Positions 34,872 through 47,934 of a stretch of 64,000 nt of DNA are shown piece by piece. Under the pieces are notes generated by a model. It worked only from the letters and a program-made list of their open reading frames with translations, had not been told where the DNA came from and ran no database searches. The DNA lies in assembly GCA_028564705.1 (NCBI GenBank), contig JAPXFQ010002690.1, forward strand, positions 1,270,501 through 1,334,500, given 5' to 3'. The DNA comes from Apricaphanius iberus (taxonomy: Eukaryota > Chordata > Actinopteri > Cyprinodontiformes > Aphaniidae). The translations under genes were made by a program, and so were the position numbers. Numbering within the stretch: the stretch's first letter is position 1; each line of letters begins with the position of its first letter.

Positions 34872-35130
34872 TAAATGGTAATGGACTGAACTTATATAGC
34901 GCTTTTCTAGTCATACTGACCACTCAAAGCGCTTTACATTGAAGCCACATTCACCCATTCACACTCACATTCATACCCCGACAGCCAACATGGCTCGGTA
35001 GGACGATGTCTTTTGGGTTAAGTGCCTTGCCCAGGGGCACATCGACATGTGACTGGAGGAAGCTGGAATCGAACCTGCAACCCTCCAATTGCAAGCCACC
35101 TCTACTCTGCCACTGAGCCACAGTCGAAGG
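34872..35130 (-). mobile_element. tRNA-derived SINE, well preserved
   Basis: On the minus strand, A box TGGCTCAGTGGCAGAG and a near-perfect B box GGTTCGATTCC give a clear tRNA-like pol III promoter. They are followed by TGTGCCCCTGGGCAAGGCAC and a tail with AAAGCGCTTTGAGTGGTCAG and GCGCTATATAAGTTCAG. It is the best-preserved SINE in the window. Confidence 0.85.
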
Positions 35131-37549
35131 CTTGAATTGTACTTTAGATAAAGTCAGCTTGTATATATGCTATGTTTTTGCTAAAGTTAAAAAATTACAA
35201 TAATTTTAAATTCATGTAACAGCTAGTTGACTGAATATAGTATACAATATTATTCAAATAGCAGTAGGAAGTAGGTTGCTCTAATGTTTTGGATGTTGTC
35301 AAATTTGTGTATGAATGCCATGGAACTAGTGTACTGCTCATCAAGGTTTTCATTTTTTTCTTTACTTTTGATAAGTTATGAACTGTCAAACAAGACAAAT
35401 TAAAACGTACAACAAATATGATCCAATGCAATGATTTGGTCCAGTCATCAGTTAAAAAACACCAGCCAACTCAACAGAAGATTTAAAATTGAGCAAGGTG
35501 AAGAAAAAAAAAAAACTTTTGATAAAATCACAAACTAAAGATTTTTTTTTCTTTTTTATCTCCGACAGCCTACATTTTCTTGATTTTGCACGTAGTGTTT
35601 TGTTCTACTGAATGTGTATGGGATATGTTATGCAGCTGTGTGCCCTTACGCACATTTGCCAGTCAGAGTGTTGAATGAAATTACACTTTGAAACAACAGT
35701 TTCAAAGTATTTTCATAAATATAAAAAAATATGTAAACAAGACCTTTATTTATCAGAAAAAGAGCAGACAGTTTTACAACTGCTTATGTTACTATATTGA
35801 ATCAATATTCAACAGCAATGTATTGATTTGGATTTTATTGATTTTTTTTTAAACTGTAGTAAAATTAAAAGTATGACCGGTAGTTGGTGGCCGTTTTCAC
35901 CTTTGCTCCAGTGGATCAACAACATCCAGTGATAAAACTGGATGTTTTAAATAGGAAACAGGTTGGATGTTAACAACGCTGTGACAGATATTCTACAGTT
36001 AAATTCAGTTTAAAAAAAATTATATCACAATATGTAGTCTTACTCATAGTATCGCAATATGCAGCAATCGTACCCCCCCCCCTTATTGCAATACATATAT
36101 TTCTTGTCAATACACATGCCTGCTGATTATTAATGTTAAAATATCTATAAAATGTATTCTTTATTTTAATTTCGATACATAAGAATGAGCCAAAAATGTA
36201 GAATAAAATATTTGCTGCATTTATTAAGCCTTTTAAAGTGCCTAAACATTAACAGGATTGCTCTGTGGGAAGGAATATTTCAGAACATTATAATCTGTGG
36301 TAGTTGTTTTTTCAGACAATGAACAATGCACAGCAGCAGGTGAGGGAGGGGCAGTTTTGTTAACTACAACACGTTCTCCTGCATCCAATTATTTTAAAAA
36401 AAACTGTAAAATGTAGAAGAGCAATAAATTAATATTTTAGAAGTTTTGAAATCACAACTTTTAAAACCTTGGTTTACCTTGATGTCAGAAATACTCACAA
36501 GGTTAAATTCAACATTACATGTGAGGATAATGTCATAGAACCAACATAAAATAATGGAAAGCCTCACTCTGATTCACATGCAGTGTGTTTTCAGTCTTTA
36601 ATGTATCGGTTTCAGTTTGAAGCTGAGAGTCAAAATCTCTGCTCCTTTATAACTAACATTAAACAGGTCACAGCCTCACCCAGAAAAAGACGAAAACCAT
36701 GGAACATCCCAATCAGCAGGGCAACATACTGACTCATTGTGGACCAGCAAACCGCAACTCTACCTGGCAGCCACCCAACCTCTGTTGCTCTAGCAAAAGA
36801 AAAGAACCAGTAATAATGTGTCAAGGGGACCAGTGCTCCACGTTCCTCCTAAACCACAAACACCACCTTGTCCTACACACAAGTGAAGAAACTTGCCTTG
36901 TTTGTTCCCCTCCCTCTGCTTTTCTGTTTGTGGGATTGAGTTTGTGAAGCTCTGGGAAGTTCTTTGCAATCATAATTAGGTTTTCAAGAAACTTTATTAT
37001 TTGTTCAGAAGTCCAATTTCGTATTGTGTTAGCCAAAAAGTATGCTGCAGGCTGAGAAGATCCGACGTCAAAATTTAATTTACTTTTTCAAACAAAACCG
37101 TGATTTATTTAATCATTATTATACAACTGGGAAACTAAAGACTTAAAAATTATCTAATTCAAGCAAGATCCTCAAAAGACAATATATCAATGTTGAAGGA
37201 GAATTGAGTTTGGAAAAAAATCATTGATCTGCTTTTCTATTTACATGATAAAACCCACAGTAGTTTGTCATCTTGTGTCCTTGGTAGCCTAAATACTAAT
37301 GATCAAAATGAAAAGAAAAAAAATCAAAAACAAATAGAAAGAGGCAAGTTTTGCTTTCTGTGACCTATCTCAAGAATTCTCAGGAGGATTGCTGCAGTCC
37401 CTAACCCTCTGTGGTAACAATCTGAACGGCTTGTAATGAATTAATGACTTGCACAGAACATTAAATACAGTAATGGTCATGATTGGCAGGTAAGGAGGTT
37501 TAAAAAGTCAGCATTCTGGAGCTCTGCTTGCATCCTCAATAGAACAAGG

Positions 37550-37987
37550 AAAGTGGAACACATCAACCCAGTTCTAAAGTCCTTTTAGCTCAGAGAATAG
37601 ACAACATACCTCAACTAGTTTATAAATCAATGAATGCTCTCACTATACCAACCCTCGTAGACAACTCAGGTCCTCCAATTCTAGCCTCCTAATCATCCCT
37701 AGACTCAGAAGCAAACACGGAGAAGCGGCTTTCAGTTTCTATGCCCCCTTTATCTGGAACAAACTTCCAGATGAATGCAAAGCTGCTGAAACACTGGGTT
37801 CCTTTAAATCAAAGCTAAAAGAGACATCTGTTTAGAGCTGCTTTTGAGTAAGCAACTAATAATAACTGAAATGTTGTATGTTTTAATGTGTCTAATGTTG
37901 CTTTTATTGTTGTTGTCCACAAATCCTGTGAAGCACACAGAATTTCCTTGTTATTCAAATTGTGCTATACAAATAAAGTTGCCTTGC
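37550..37987 (+). mobile_element. Jockey/L2-like LINE 3' end
   Basis: A 5'-truncated copy of the same family as 12480-14033. Shared blocks include AGTTCTAAAGTCCTT, TAGCTCAGAGAATAGAC and CACTGGGTTCCTTTAAATCA. It ends at 37968-37987 in the common tail ACAAATAAAGTTGCCTTGC. The reverse transcriptase is incomplete and frame-shifted. Confidence 0.78.
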
Positions 37988-39829
37988 TTCAAACCTAACG
38001 TTGCGCAGAAAACGAGGGTTTCCAGCATGGGTTATGTCAAATACTAGAAACACATTTAGGAATTAGAAAACAAGGCCTTCAGAAAAATATCCATACAGAT
38101 ATTCTATACACTGAAACTTTTCTAGATAGCACACTGCCTGAGAAGGGTGATGAAAGGCAGGTGGGTCACCCTGGGATGACATGGAAATATTCTGCAGCAT
38201 GCAGCCATCAAAAATCTGTTCAATGAAACGTCACAAATTTTAAAGGCAATGCCAGAAAAACATGAATAAATAATTAAATAAATAAATACATATGGGTATG
38301 TAATTTTAAATCATGATTATTTCCATCCACCAGACAGTCAATATTCATTTGTTCATATACTAGGATTGGCCAGCCTAAAAACAATGACATTTGTGTTTCC
38401 ATAAATCACACATGGAACTTCTCCTAGAGTCATTGCTGCACCCAAATCTTTGCCAGGTTTTGATAAATGAAGCTCAGTGTGAATTTCTTTCAATGTATGA
38501 AAAAAAAATCTAACATCTAAATCTTAATCTTGATTCAGCACACTCCACAAAGTACTTTTCCAGAGTCAATTACTCCGACCCCGACACTGATAAATGTTTC
38601 TTTAGTGATTATCCACTATACGGTCTCAATTAAAGTTAAGAAAAACTTTATATATGCTCCTAACCTGGCATCTTCAACAATCATAAGGTTGTATGTGTTG
38701 AGCACATTCATAGATACATGCTTTTGGGGATGCAATGAAATGAGAACAGTGAAATGGAGGCTGTATAATGCCAACACTGCTTCTGCTTATTAGCAGCCAT
38801 CACCACTAACCCACTAATAAGTGGGGCTGCTTAACATGTAAGGAAATAAATGACTGGAGACAGGAGAGCACGGCAGACGTTACAGAATAGATAAAACCAA
38901 GACACTACATAGTCTAATAACTTGTGTGCTCCTGGTACACCATATTTTATGAACAATCCATTTTCCGTGTGGCAGCATTTTAATCTGTATAACGTAACAG
39001 ATGAGAACACTTGCACACCATCATATACATAGCTGAAAGTCAAGGGTTTAGAATAACATCTAGCTGATGCCTGAGTAGAAGGAGCAGTCAAAAAAGCTGT
39101 ACTTGTCATAGCTGTGAATGATCAATGCTACTATAACATTATTAATGCTGATTCGAAATCATGGGACCCTATAGAAACATTCTCAGCTTCATGGAGCACA
39201 ATATATTTTTGGCAAAGTGAAGAAGAGGGTGGTTTCTTTGTTTTTTGTTTCCCACTCTGCTATAATGGGAAGATTGTGGACTAGATCCAAGGTGGCAATG
39301 GGGCTTTCTGCCGGTTGTTCCATCATTAAATAAATAAGGCAGACAGAGAGACAGAAAGAGAGAGAGAAATTCCCACCAGAAAGGGAGTATTGTTGTGCAG
39401 GAACTGAATCTTTGCCCTACCTTCTCTTTTACCTCTGTCTCACACCTCTACTGCTTTCTTTATCTTTATCTTCCCAGCGCTGCCTTATCACCCAATTCTT
39501 TCTTCATCTAATTATGTTTCCTCTTTCAAACTGAGTCATGTTTTCATTGTTTCCATCACAAATGAAAGACAGCTTTTTCTCTGTTGTCTTTTTTGTAATG
39601 TGGGCAAACCTATATTAAACAGGTCTACAACATATATTTGTCCTTTAGTTAATTTCTAAAGGACTCATTCATATTTATTGAAATAGATTCACACAGAAAC
39701 ATTAATTTACAACACAAGTTACTAACATTTTAAATAGATTAAATAAAAACCTAATCTGATTCTTGTCCTTAAATTTAGGTACATATAGTGTGGATTACCA
39801 CTATAAATGCAGAAGCAGAGTGTACAAAA

Positions 39830-40060
39830 ATTAGGTCCACCAAATGACTCAAAAGCTTGTCCAATAACCTTTGGCAGCAATAATTTCACTAACACCTTTT
39901 CAAACCCTCCTAAAACATGTTTGAAGTTTGCAGTCATATCTGTTTTCTGACAGGAAGTGTAAATGTCCTGCAGTTGCAAGACCAACTCAAATCATCACAC
40001 CTCCAACACCGTGCTTTACAGCTGGTAAGAGGTGTTTTTTTTTATATGCTTTACCTGGTT
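39830..40060. repeat. Tc1/mariner-like remnant
   Basis: Contains CACCTCCAACACCGTGCTTT followed by ACAGCTGGTAAGAGGTGT, the usual phrase around the third catalytic region of decayed fish Tc1-like elements. No frame remains. Confidence 0.5.
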
Positions 40061-42437
40061 TTCACCAGAAAGTGCAATATGACATAGGTCTGTTTTTATA
40101 GCAGCATATCTTCCTTTTTTTAGATAAAGGTTTAAAATAAACATTAATATAACAGAAAAACAACATGCCATGTCAAGCTTTTAAACCTCTAGATTTAAAG
40201 CATTGCTAGTTCAAAAGGGGTGATGGGTGGAGCTAGTTTAGTCAACAGTTACAGCGTCTCTGCATGTGGGGCCTGTGGGAATTCGAATTTATTCAGACAT
40301 ACTTTTGTTGAAGCAATAATGTCAATCTTCCCAAATATTTCAAATTTGTTCAGTCTTTAATAGCAGATGTTATTTGAACATCATAATAAACAGTAAGCTA
40401 AATAACTGCTAATATTTTTTCACCTTTCAGCTTCTAAGATTTTAAAATACTTTTAATGCGAGGCCGGGGGAAGCGCAGGAATAACTCTGAAGCATGAGGC
40501 AGCACTGGACAACCCCGCACCCTGAGGCTCATCTGGTTGAAAACAGCAACAGGTTTCTTTTCTTGGTTACAAGAAAGACAAGTTTAGCTGTTTTGGTGTA
40601 TTTCCATTTGTGCCCTGGGTTATTACACCTATTCAGAGCAGCATCTAGCTGAAAGTTGTGTTTCGCAAAATGACAGAGTTTTAATACCAAATAAGTGAAG
40701 AAACCAGATCATGAGAAATAGGAAGCATCACTTTAAACCAACGATGAACGTAATACAAAGGCTGTCAAGTCACCGAGGAGACATGTTTTCCCACAAACCA
40801 CTCACTGTTTCTTCAACTATTGACTTCTGCTGGGTTTACATTATACCCCCACACCAGCCCTACCTCATCTTCATGTTTCCTTACAACTAATGAATTTTAG
40901 CTCGCTTAATGTGCGTACATAAATAATCCCAACACCATCACCCCTGTGGAGCCAGTTAAACCAGACATTCCATTCTTCGTATGCTTGTTGCATGCAGCAA
41001 CATCCAAACAGTGCACCAAGTTCAGCCGGTCACAACGTTTCCAGAGGAACAATGGTTGAAAAGACGGAGAAAAAAAAACTATACAGATCTTAAATGCATC
41101 TTATTAAGATATTTTGGGATATTTATGAAAATGTACTATTAAATGACAAAACACTAGAAGAGCAAGAACATCCCATGATATTGAAATGTGTGGATATGCC
41201 TTTGTCTGGTGAACCAAGGGAAAGGCAGTACTATAAGCCACATATTTGTGGCTGACTTCTTTGAGTTCAATACTCCCAATATAGATTTAAGACTCTTATT
41301 TTGAAGTAGAAACAGGAGCAGTAGTTGGGTTGTGCTGTAAAGTACAGTAAAAACTTCAGCTTAGTCTATCAACATACATTACTATCAGTCACCAATTTGA
41401 CTGACAGTATTGTATTTATATTTCTTATTAAGTTTATGTTGCAGCATTTGGTCGAAAAAAATTAATACGTATTCATAGAGTTGAGAAACAAAAGATTTGC
41501 ACAAGTAACTTACAATCAGTTAGTGAAGTTAAAGTCGGCATCTGAATCAGACTGTCTATTTAGCTCTAAACTAAATTACGATTTCACAGTTTTGTTATGA
41601 ATATGGACTGTAGTAGATCATCTCCAGTTCTAAATCTAAAACAATTGCTCTAATTAAATGTAAAACGGTCATAGTGTCCTAAAAAATATATATTTGCAAA
41701 ACATAAAAAGGAAAATTTTCAATTAGTTATGATTTTTATCATAAATCTATTAATTGCGATGTGTAAGGTGCCAAATCAATAGCGATTCAAGAGTGTTCAA
41801 AATCTATTATTTTACATAATAATTTCATGAGAAAACATAAAAGTCCGGCCTTCTGCTCAGATATATTTAGAGGACAGACCGGCTGAAACACTGTTGGTGC
41901 TGATAGTGTTTCAGCCATGCAGTGCCAAATTTACAAGATACAGCAAATAATTTGCACTTTAGTTGTGAATGGAACTTCTGTATTGATGTTTATAATGTTA
42001 GTAGCAACTTTCTATTTTCCCCGGATATGCCCACTTTTATTCCACGTTTTACGTCCACAATCTCCTTCATATCGTTGCTGTGGAGACGAATGTTTGGCGA
42101 AGCCCACCATGCTCATAATTGGTTGAGTTGTTTCTGAGTATGACGAGAGCTATGGTAATGATCCCTTTGTTCACACTGACGCAACAGCGAAAAACCAAAG
42201 ACTGGAGTATACACTTTAGGTGTCTTTGGGAGAATGATGCTTTTTATTTATTTTTTTTTTATTTAAGAAAATAAAAACGTAGTTTCTCAGAAAATAGAAA
42301 GATTATATAATTTTTGTCCTGTATGATTTAAAAGGTGAGCAATTATCAGTATATTTATTTTCAAAGATTTTAAATTCCTTTCAGTAATGGCTGACATGGA
42401 AAAGCCACTGAAGTTTATTCAATTATTCTTTCTAACC

Positions 42438-42515
42438 AGTAAGTCAGCCTCAGATCAACAAGCTTTGGCGTTAGCCTTTAAACTTGGCTGCACAAGATCT
42501 GTACAAAAAAAGAGC
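42438..42515. repeat. Short direct duplication, copy 1
   Basis: About 78 bp, starting AGTAAGTCAGCCTCAGATCA and ending in an A-run and AGAGC. It is almost identical to 44336-44415 (only a few differences: a C/A change, a G/A change and A-run length). No repeat family recognised. Confidence 0.8.
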
Positions 42516-43477
42516 CTGGAAAACTTTATGTTAAAATCAAAAGTCTTTTTTACGCATCTCCTTTTCTGGAAATAAAAATGTGATTACCCTATATGATATT
42601 ACCCACATACATTGCCTTTTGCTTTAATGAAAAAAACTATGACCTTGATACGATTATGAAACATAACCTTGAAATGTGTTTGTTTTATTTGTGGCTTATA
42701 TATGTAATTGTTCCAGTAAATCAGTTTGTGATCTGTGACACCTTCACTCTAACTGTAGGGTTGGGGGGGATGTGGGTTGGTTTCTAAGAAATACACCTCA
42801 AGTCGTGTCTCATCGTCTTGCTTTGACCCAAAAATTGTATATCATCTTATCTCGTGAACTGTAGCACACCAAGCTCTGACTATTCAACAAGAGGAGAAAC
42901 AATAGCTGTGATCCTTAGATAGAGCAGTGAGGTTACGCTTACACGAAAAGAAGACCAAAAATTAATTTTCGAAACTATTTCTCCATGTCTCTCAATCTCT
43001 TGATGTGCACCTGGGTCAAAGGCTAAAGCTGAGCACATGTATAGGATATGAGCATGCACAAAAGTGTTTTAGAACATCTATGTTGTATTTAACGGTCTTC
43101 GTTTCCTCTTCTGATATGAAAAAAAAATCCATGCAGAGCAAGTTGTGTTCAAACAAACCGCTGCTGTGTAAAACAATGCGAGTACCTTTACTTTTTCTAA
43201 GCAATAGCAGAATGAAAAGCGGCCAGCTTGGGCATCAATTATTTGAGTTCCAGAGGGTGAAATAAACCACAGCATCCAGCAGAAACATCCCCTTAAAACT
43301 GAGTGACACAGTAGTCACTGAAAGGAAGCAGCCAGCTTATGAATATAACGAAAACTTTACAAACAGACAGAAACAGTCGTAAATAAAGAAAACAACCACA
43401 ACACATTAAGATAAGATAAGCCTGCTCTTTATAATGCGACGGTAAAGATTGGAACAGCAGCCTCCTGTAACTCTTAC

Positions 43478-43532
43478 CTGAGTGCTGAGGGTTACAAGAC
43501 GGGTGGAACGACGCCTCTCTGTCTCTGTGGAT
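43478..43532 (-). CDS. akap13: akap13 exon (55 nt)
   Basis: A 55-nt exon with a strong acceptor (TTCCTGTTTCTCCGCAG) and donor CAG|GTAAGAG. It reads IHRDREASFHPSCNPQHS plus one base that completes Glu with the next exon (31807-31952). Only the frame entering at phase 0 both stays open and gives the phase-1 exit needed by that exon. Homology to human AKAP13 could not be confirmed from memory. The same frame is open upstream through the acceptor to an ATG at 43688, so a longer 5'-extended form is conceivable. Confidence 0.72.
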
Positions 43533-43688
43533 CTGCGGAGAAACAGGAAGACACTGAATCAGCCTCGTCAACATGTGACCATCACCCACATAGAAATAAT
43601 GATGCAGAACGACATGTCTGTTAAGGAGCGCCGGCCGCTCTGGGTCTAGAACGAGAGGCAACAGCGACACTGCTCCTGGAAACGTCAT
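43533..43688 (-). other. akap13: Open-frame 5' extension of the 55-nt exon (possible alternative start)
   Basis: The 156 bases upstream of the acceptor are open and in frame with the exon, beginning at an ATG at 43688-43686 (MTFPGAVSLLPLVLD, hydrophobic) and continuing to CLPVSPQ then IHRD. If a promoter lay upstream, an unspliced first exon could start translation here. The upstream side is moderately GC-rich for a few tens of bases. The strong acceptor favours simple splicing, so this is only a possibility. Confidence 0.25.
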
Positions 43689-43857
43689 GATTCCGTCGCT
43701 CCTCTCGGGCTTCGTCTGGCCCACAGAGGAAGTTACTCAAAAATATCCAACTTTGTTCTGCACACACTCAGATGCACACAAGCTGCCCGTCAGAGATGTG
43801 TGGTCACACCGTTGCTCTGCTTCCTCTGTGGCCTTTATGTCAATACAACAGCTGTGG

Positions 43858-43910
43858 GTGAGTGAGTGAGTGAGTGTGAGTGTGTGTGTGTTACAGGGAG
43901 AGAGAGAGAG
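43858..43910. repeat. (GTGA)n, (GT)n and (GA)n simple repeats
   Basis: Adjacent simple repeats of three motifs about 330 bp upstream (in gene orientation) of the 55-nt exon. Confidence 0.9.
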
Positions 43911-44335
43911 CTGGTTTAAGTAGTAAGAGCCACAGGCAGCCTCATCACCACTGTTAACACAAAAGCTTCAACAGTTTGACCCAAGCTGTGTAAATGCGAA
44001 CTTTACAGAGCCTCAGAGAAACTTTCTACGTTTTAATAAAACACCCTCATTGAGATGGAGATGAATTAGACACCCTTTTTGAACTCTCACTCAAATAAAC
44101 ATTATGACATGCCTTTATTTTTTTTTTTTATTAAATCCACACTGCCACCGGTTGTTGAGCTGAGAACTACTCAACTAAAAGCATGGCCTGTTCATCTGAT
44201 ATCTGCAGAGACTTCTTTAGCTATGTTTTTTTTCTTCATTGCGGGGTTTTTCTTTGCTTTGTTCCAGTCTTTCTTTAGCTCGTTTCCTCCCCTCCTTAAT
44301 TCACCCTATTTAACTTCCACCCCCGGTAAGCTCAC

Positions 44336-44415
44336 AGTAAGTAAGCCTCAGATCAACAAGCTTTGGCATTAGCCTTTAAACTTGGCTGCACAAGATCTGT
44401 ACAAAAAAAAAGAGC
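44336..44415. repeat. Short direct duplication, copy 2
   Basis: Near-identical to 42438-42515 and in the same orientation, 1.9 kb away. The match ends abruptly on both sides. Confidence 0.8.
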
Positions 44416-45294
44416 TTTGAGTGGGTTCATAAAATGCTTTATGATCTGAAGGCCACGTCCTGTTTTCATCTGGAAAACAAAAGGTGTTGGTCTGACACTG
44501 TCATATCGAATTTCACTCACTGAGTGCTGGCACGCCGAGCAATTTAATGGATTCTGAAATGTTTACTCAGAGCCGGTCCAAGACTTTCTAAGGACTCAAA
44601 GAAATTAATTTGCAGACCCTCTTCCTTTTATAGTCTCAGCATCAATTGATTTATTTAATGAAACTTCATATTGTTTGGCTGTCCCATTTTGGATCAGGTG
44701 TTTTACATGGAGGCAAGTATTGTGGTTGTGTGAAATTCGGACGGAAACATGCACATCTAAATCAAGCGTTTTGGAGTAATCCCAGTAAACCCAGTTTACA
44801 TGTCACACAGAAAATCAAATTATTAAATGAAGCATGTTCAACTCCACATAACTACCTATATGTTATCCTTACACCGCTTAGCCTCAAGCAGCGCACAGGT
44901 GGGTAACAGTTCGGTTGGATTTAAGTCAGACTAAGTTTAATACATGCATTTCAAAAGTCTGATTTAAGTCGGACTAAGGTCATAATTTGACTTTCTCTTG
45001 CTGCATGTAAACGCACTGATACATCTGTTTGCCGTACGAATGACAACAACATTTGGGGTTGCAGACTGATGAGTTTCAGACATCTGAAACAGCCCACCAT
45101 ATTCATGAGGATATTAACTTTTAAAGCAACGAGTGGAGGCAGTGCCCAAAAATATTTTTTTTAAAAAGGGTCCGTAACATTGCGAGCCAAAGATGGAACA
45201 GTCGGGTGGCACTAAGAAGCTTTATTCATTCATTTTTAATCAATTCCGAAAAGGTAATGCAGTCCCATTTCATTGATAGAAACACATTGTTATC

Positions 45295-45489
45295 AAAGGT
45301 ATATTCCACCCTTAAGTAAAAATGTGTCTGTTTCCATATTCCCCAGAGTTGGATAAAGGAGAAAAAAACAATTTGGACCCAGCCCTGTAATTCCTCTGAT
45401 CTGACAACAGTCCGTTTGCTTTAGCTTAGCATAAATCAATGTAAATGAATAGGAACTACTAACTTGCCATTAGTGGAATATCCCTTTAA
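45295..45489. mobile_element. MITE with TTAAAGGGATATTCC-type inverted ends
   Basis: The left end AAAGGTATATTCCACC and right end GGAATATCCCTTTAA are inverted repeats. The interior contains CCCCAGAGTTGGATAA and CTTTAGCTTAGCATAA. A second copy is at 55292-55475. Confidence 0.72.
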
Positions 45490-46655
45490 GTAGAAGGGTT
45501 TATACATGTCCAGCTCAGAATATATAACATGAGCTTATCCGTCTTCAGATTTTAGTGTTTAAGAAAGCAAGGCTGGGCAATAAACCAAAAATTTACCGAT
45601 ACCAAAATTTTGAACTGTAACCAACCCCATTTTAGCAAGCAAGTAGTGACAAATGTAGTGACTTTTTAATCGTGATCTAAAAACCTTTGGCAACTCTAAC
45701 GTAAATATGGTATCCTTGTTACTGTTGTCACAGAGCACTGACAACAGGCGGCCAGCCCTTATACTGCCGCTTCGTCCAGCTGGAGTCAGAGCAGATTTTT
45801 ATCCCGTTGAGTCCAAAATGCTAAAAATAATTGTGCATGATTGAAGCCACCTCTGGCTGATGGTACCTTATATGTAAAAGGAGAATGTTTTTAATGTTTA
45901 TGATAAACGACTGCACAATAAATGTAACACAGATTTCACTCACAGCTCAGTCACTTACGCTCCTCATGCACTGTGTGTACTCCTCTCTGTGACAAGCATT
46001 CAACAGTCAAGTCTCTTTCTAACCAGGAATACAGAAAGGAGTGGGAATCAAACCCTGAATTAAAAGGCAGATTGAAACCATTTATTAGGAATGTTACACG
46101 GCGGACTGTCTGAATTGTAAGGCTGATCTTTATGCCAAAACTAGTGATATAAAAAACATGACAAGTCATAAACATATTCAAATGGCCAAACTTTCTAAAA
46201 ATTCCACCCAAACTATACAGCCATTAATATTTCTGCAAAAACTGTTATTAAAAAAATTATTACCCTTCCCTATAGCATCCATTACAATGTCATCACACTA
46301 TGCAAATGAGGCGATGCTGGAGTGTTGAATATTGAAGTGGGGGAGAGGAGAAGCCACATCTATCTAGAAAAAAAAGGTAAATACGTATATCTGAGGCAAA
46401 ATACTATATAACTATGGCCTGTACAGAAATCCCACTTCAAACATTTGACTAAATACAAGCGTGTGCAGGATTCAGGTCCATAAAAACCAGGGGGAAGTTG
46501 TGATGCTGTGAGTTCAGAACACAGCAGGTGAACTGTTTATATTTAATGTATGTATTCATCTGCTTGATGTGTGACGGCACAATGTAAATTAGGTGTTTAG
46601 CTCGTCCGGATTGAATAAATGAAATTGAACAAATAAAATGTGAGTATTATTATAT

Positions 46656-46850
46656 TAAAGAGGACATATTATGCAAATTAGACATTTTTAATCCTGTTGT
46701 GTTGCCATTTGGGTATCTGTTGCCTCTTTACACACTACAAACATTGAATGAAAACTATCCATCAAATATTCTGGTAGTTTTTGCTGTCAGAAATCTTGTC
46801 CTTCTACAAACAATTGTGACATCACACTAAGATGAATTAGCATTATATAT
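46656..46850. repeat. MITE-like end (AAAGAGGACATATTATGCAA)
   Basis: The end TTAAAGAGGACATATTATGC is matched in inverted form at 59931-59955 (GCATAATACTTCACCTTTA). Probably two copies of one non-autonomous family. The far boundary is uncertain. Confidence 0.45.
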
Positions 46851-47606
46851 ATTATATATCAGGTCATTCAGGAAGCTATTAAGATTTATTTATTAAGATT
46901 TTTTAGCAATAAGAATTAACAGTTACTCCAGCATAGACACAAGCAGAAAAACCAGCTGCTGTATTAAATTATGAATGTTAACTATTAATATATTTTGCAC
47001 TGTGTGATTGCAGTGTGTGGATTTAGAAAATTCTGAGGCACATCTAAAAGCAGTATAATTTTGTCAAACATATCTAAGAATACCTTTTTCTGTCAAGACT
47101 TTGTGTGGCTTGGGCTGACTGGGCTTTTATGAGTTCAGTTCAGTCTATTAACTAGTGTTTAGTCAAGATATCATTTTTTCTAATTGAATAAATCCAAGGA
47201 TCATTATCAAGACATTATAAAACCTACAGTTAGAGGGAGATTATTATTATAAAAACCAACAAAGAGACTATTTTAAAGGCAAGAAGTAACAAAAAAACAC
47301 ATTTGAATATACTCGTTGTCTAGTTGTGTTTGTCTGATCTTTTATTTTTTATTACGGACCTCATTGTGTATGGACTAAAGTTTTGATGATAATGAAACCA
47401 TCCTTCTCAGGAAATACAACACATAAATCTGGCACTTCTTAGCAGTAATTATTCACTTTTTGGATTAAATTTCTAAAGAGATCGGAAAATATTCATTCAC
47501 CAATAAAACAAAATCATCCACATAATTAAAAGGCTGGAACTCAGACTTACATGTATGTAAACAGTAGGATCATAATAACACATTAATGGCACCACTGGTA
47601 AAGATG

Positions 47607-47608
<2 letters not shown>

Positions 47609-47658
<50 letters not shown>
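47609..47658. repeat. (AT)n microsatellite
   Basis: About 25 pure AT units. Confidence 0.97.
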
Positions 47659-47660
<2 letters not shown>

Positions 47661-47934
47661 TTTTCAAACATTCTTAAAAATAAAAATATAAAATAGAGTT
47701 GTGAATTTAGATTGACCCCCTACAGAGTCAATTTTTATGGAACTATATTCTGCTGCAATCACCTCTTTATCTTTGTGTTATGTTCAAGGTCTTAGTCCAC
47801 CTGAGGCTCAAGTCTTTAACAGGCTTTCTTACAGGACTATCAATTCTGACCTTAAATCCAACAATAGCTTTATGGTAGTAAGCAATATAATGAGTAAACT
47901 ACGTTCAACTATGTTATTATATAACCAAGACATC

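Larger units (their letters stand above)
31953..43477 (-). other. akap13: akap13 intron (11.5 kb)
   Basis: Begins GTAAGAG after exon 43478-43532 and ends TTTTTTTCAG. SINEs lie at 32296-32600 and 34872-35130, a CA microsatellite at 34422-34487, a LINE tail at about 37550-37987 and a Tc1-like fragment at about 39830-40060. The regions 33100-34400, 35150-37500, 38000-39800 and 40100-42400 are AT-rich with no gene recognised. One copy of a short direct duplication is at 42438-42515. Confidence 0.75.
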
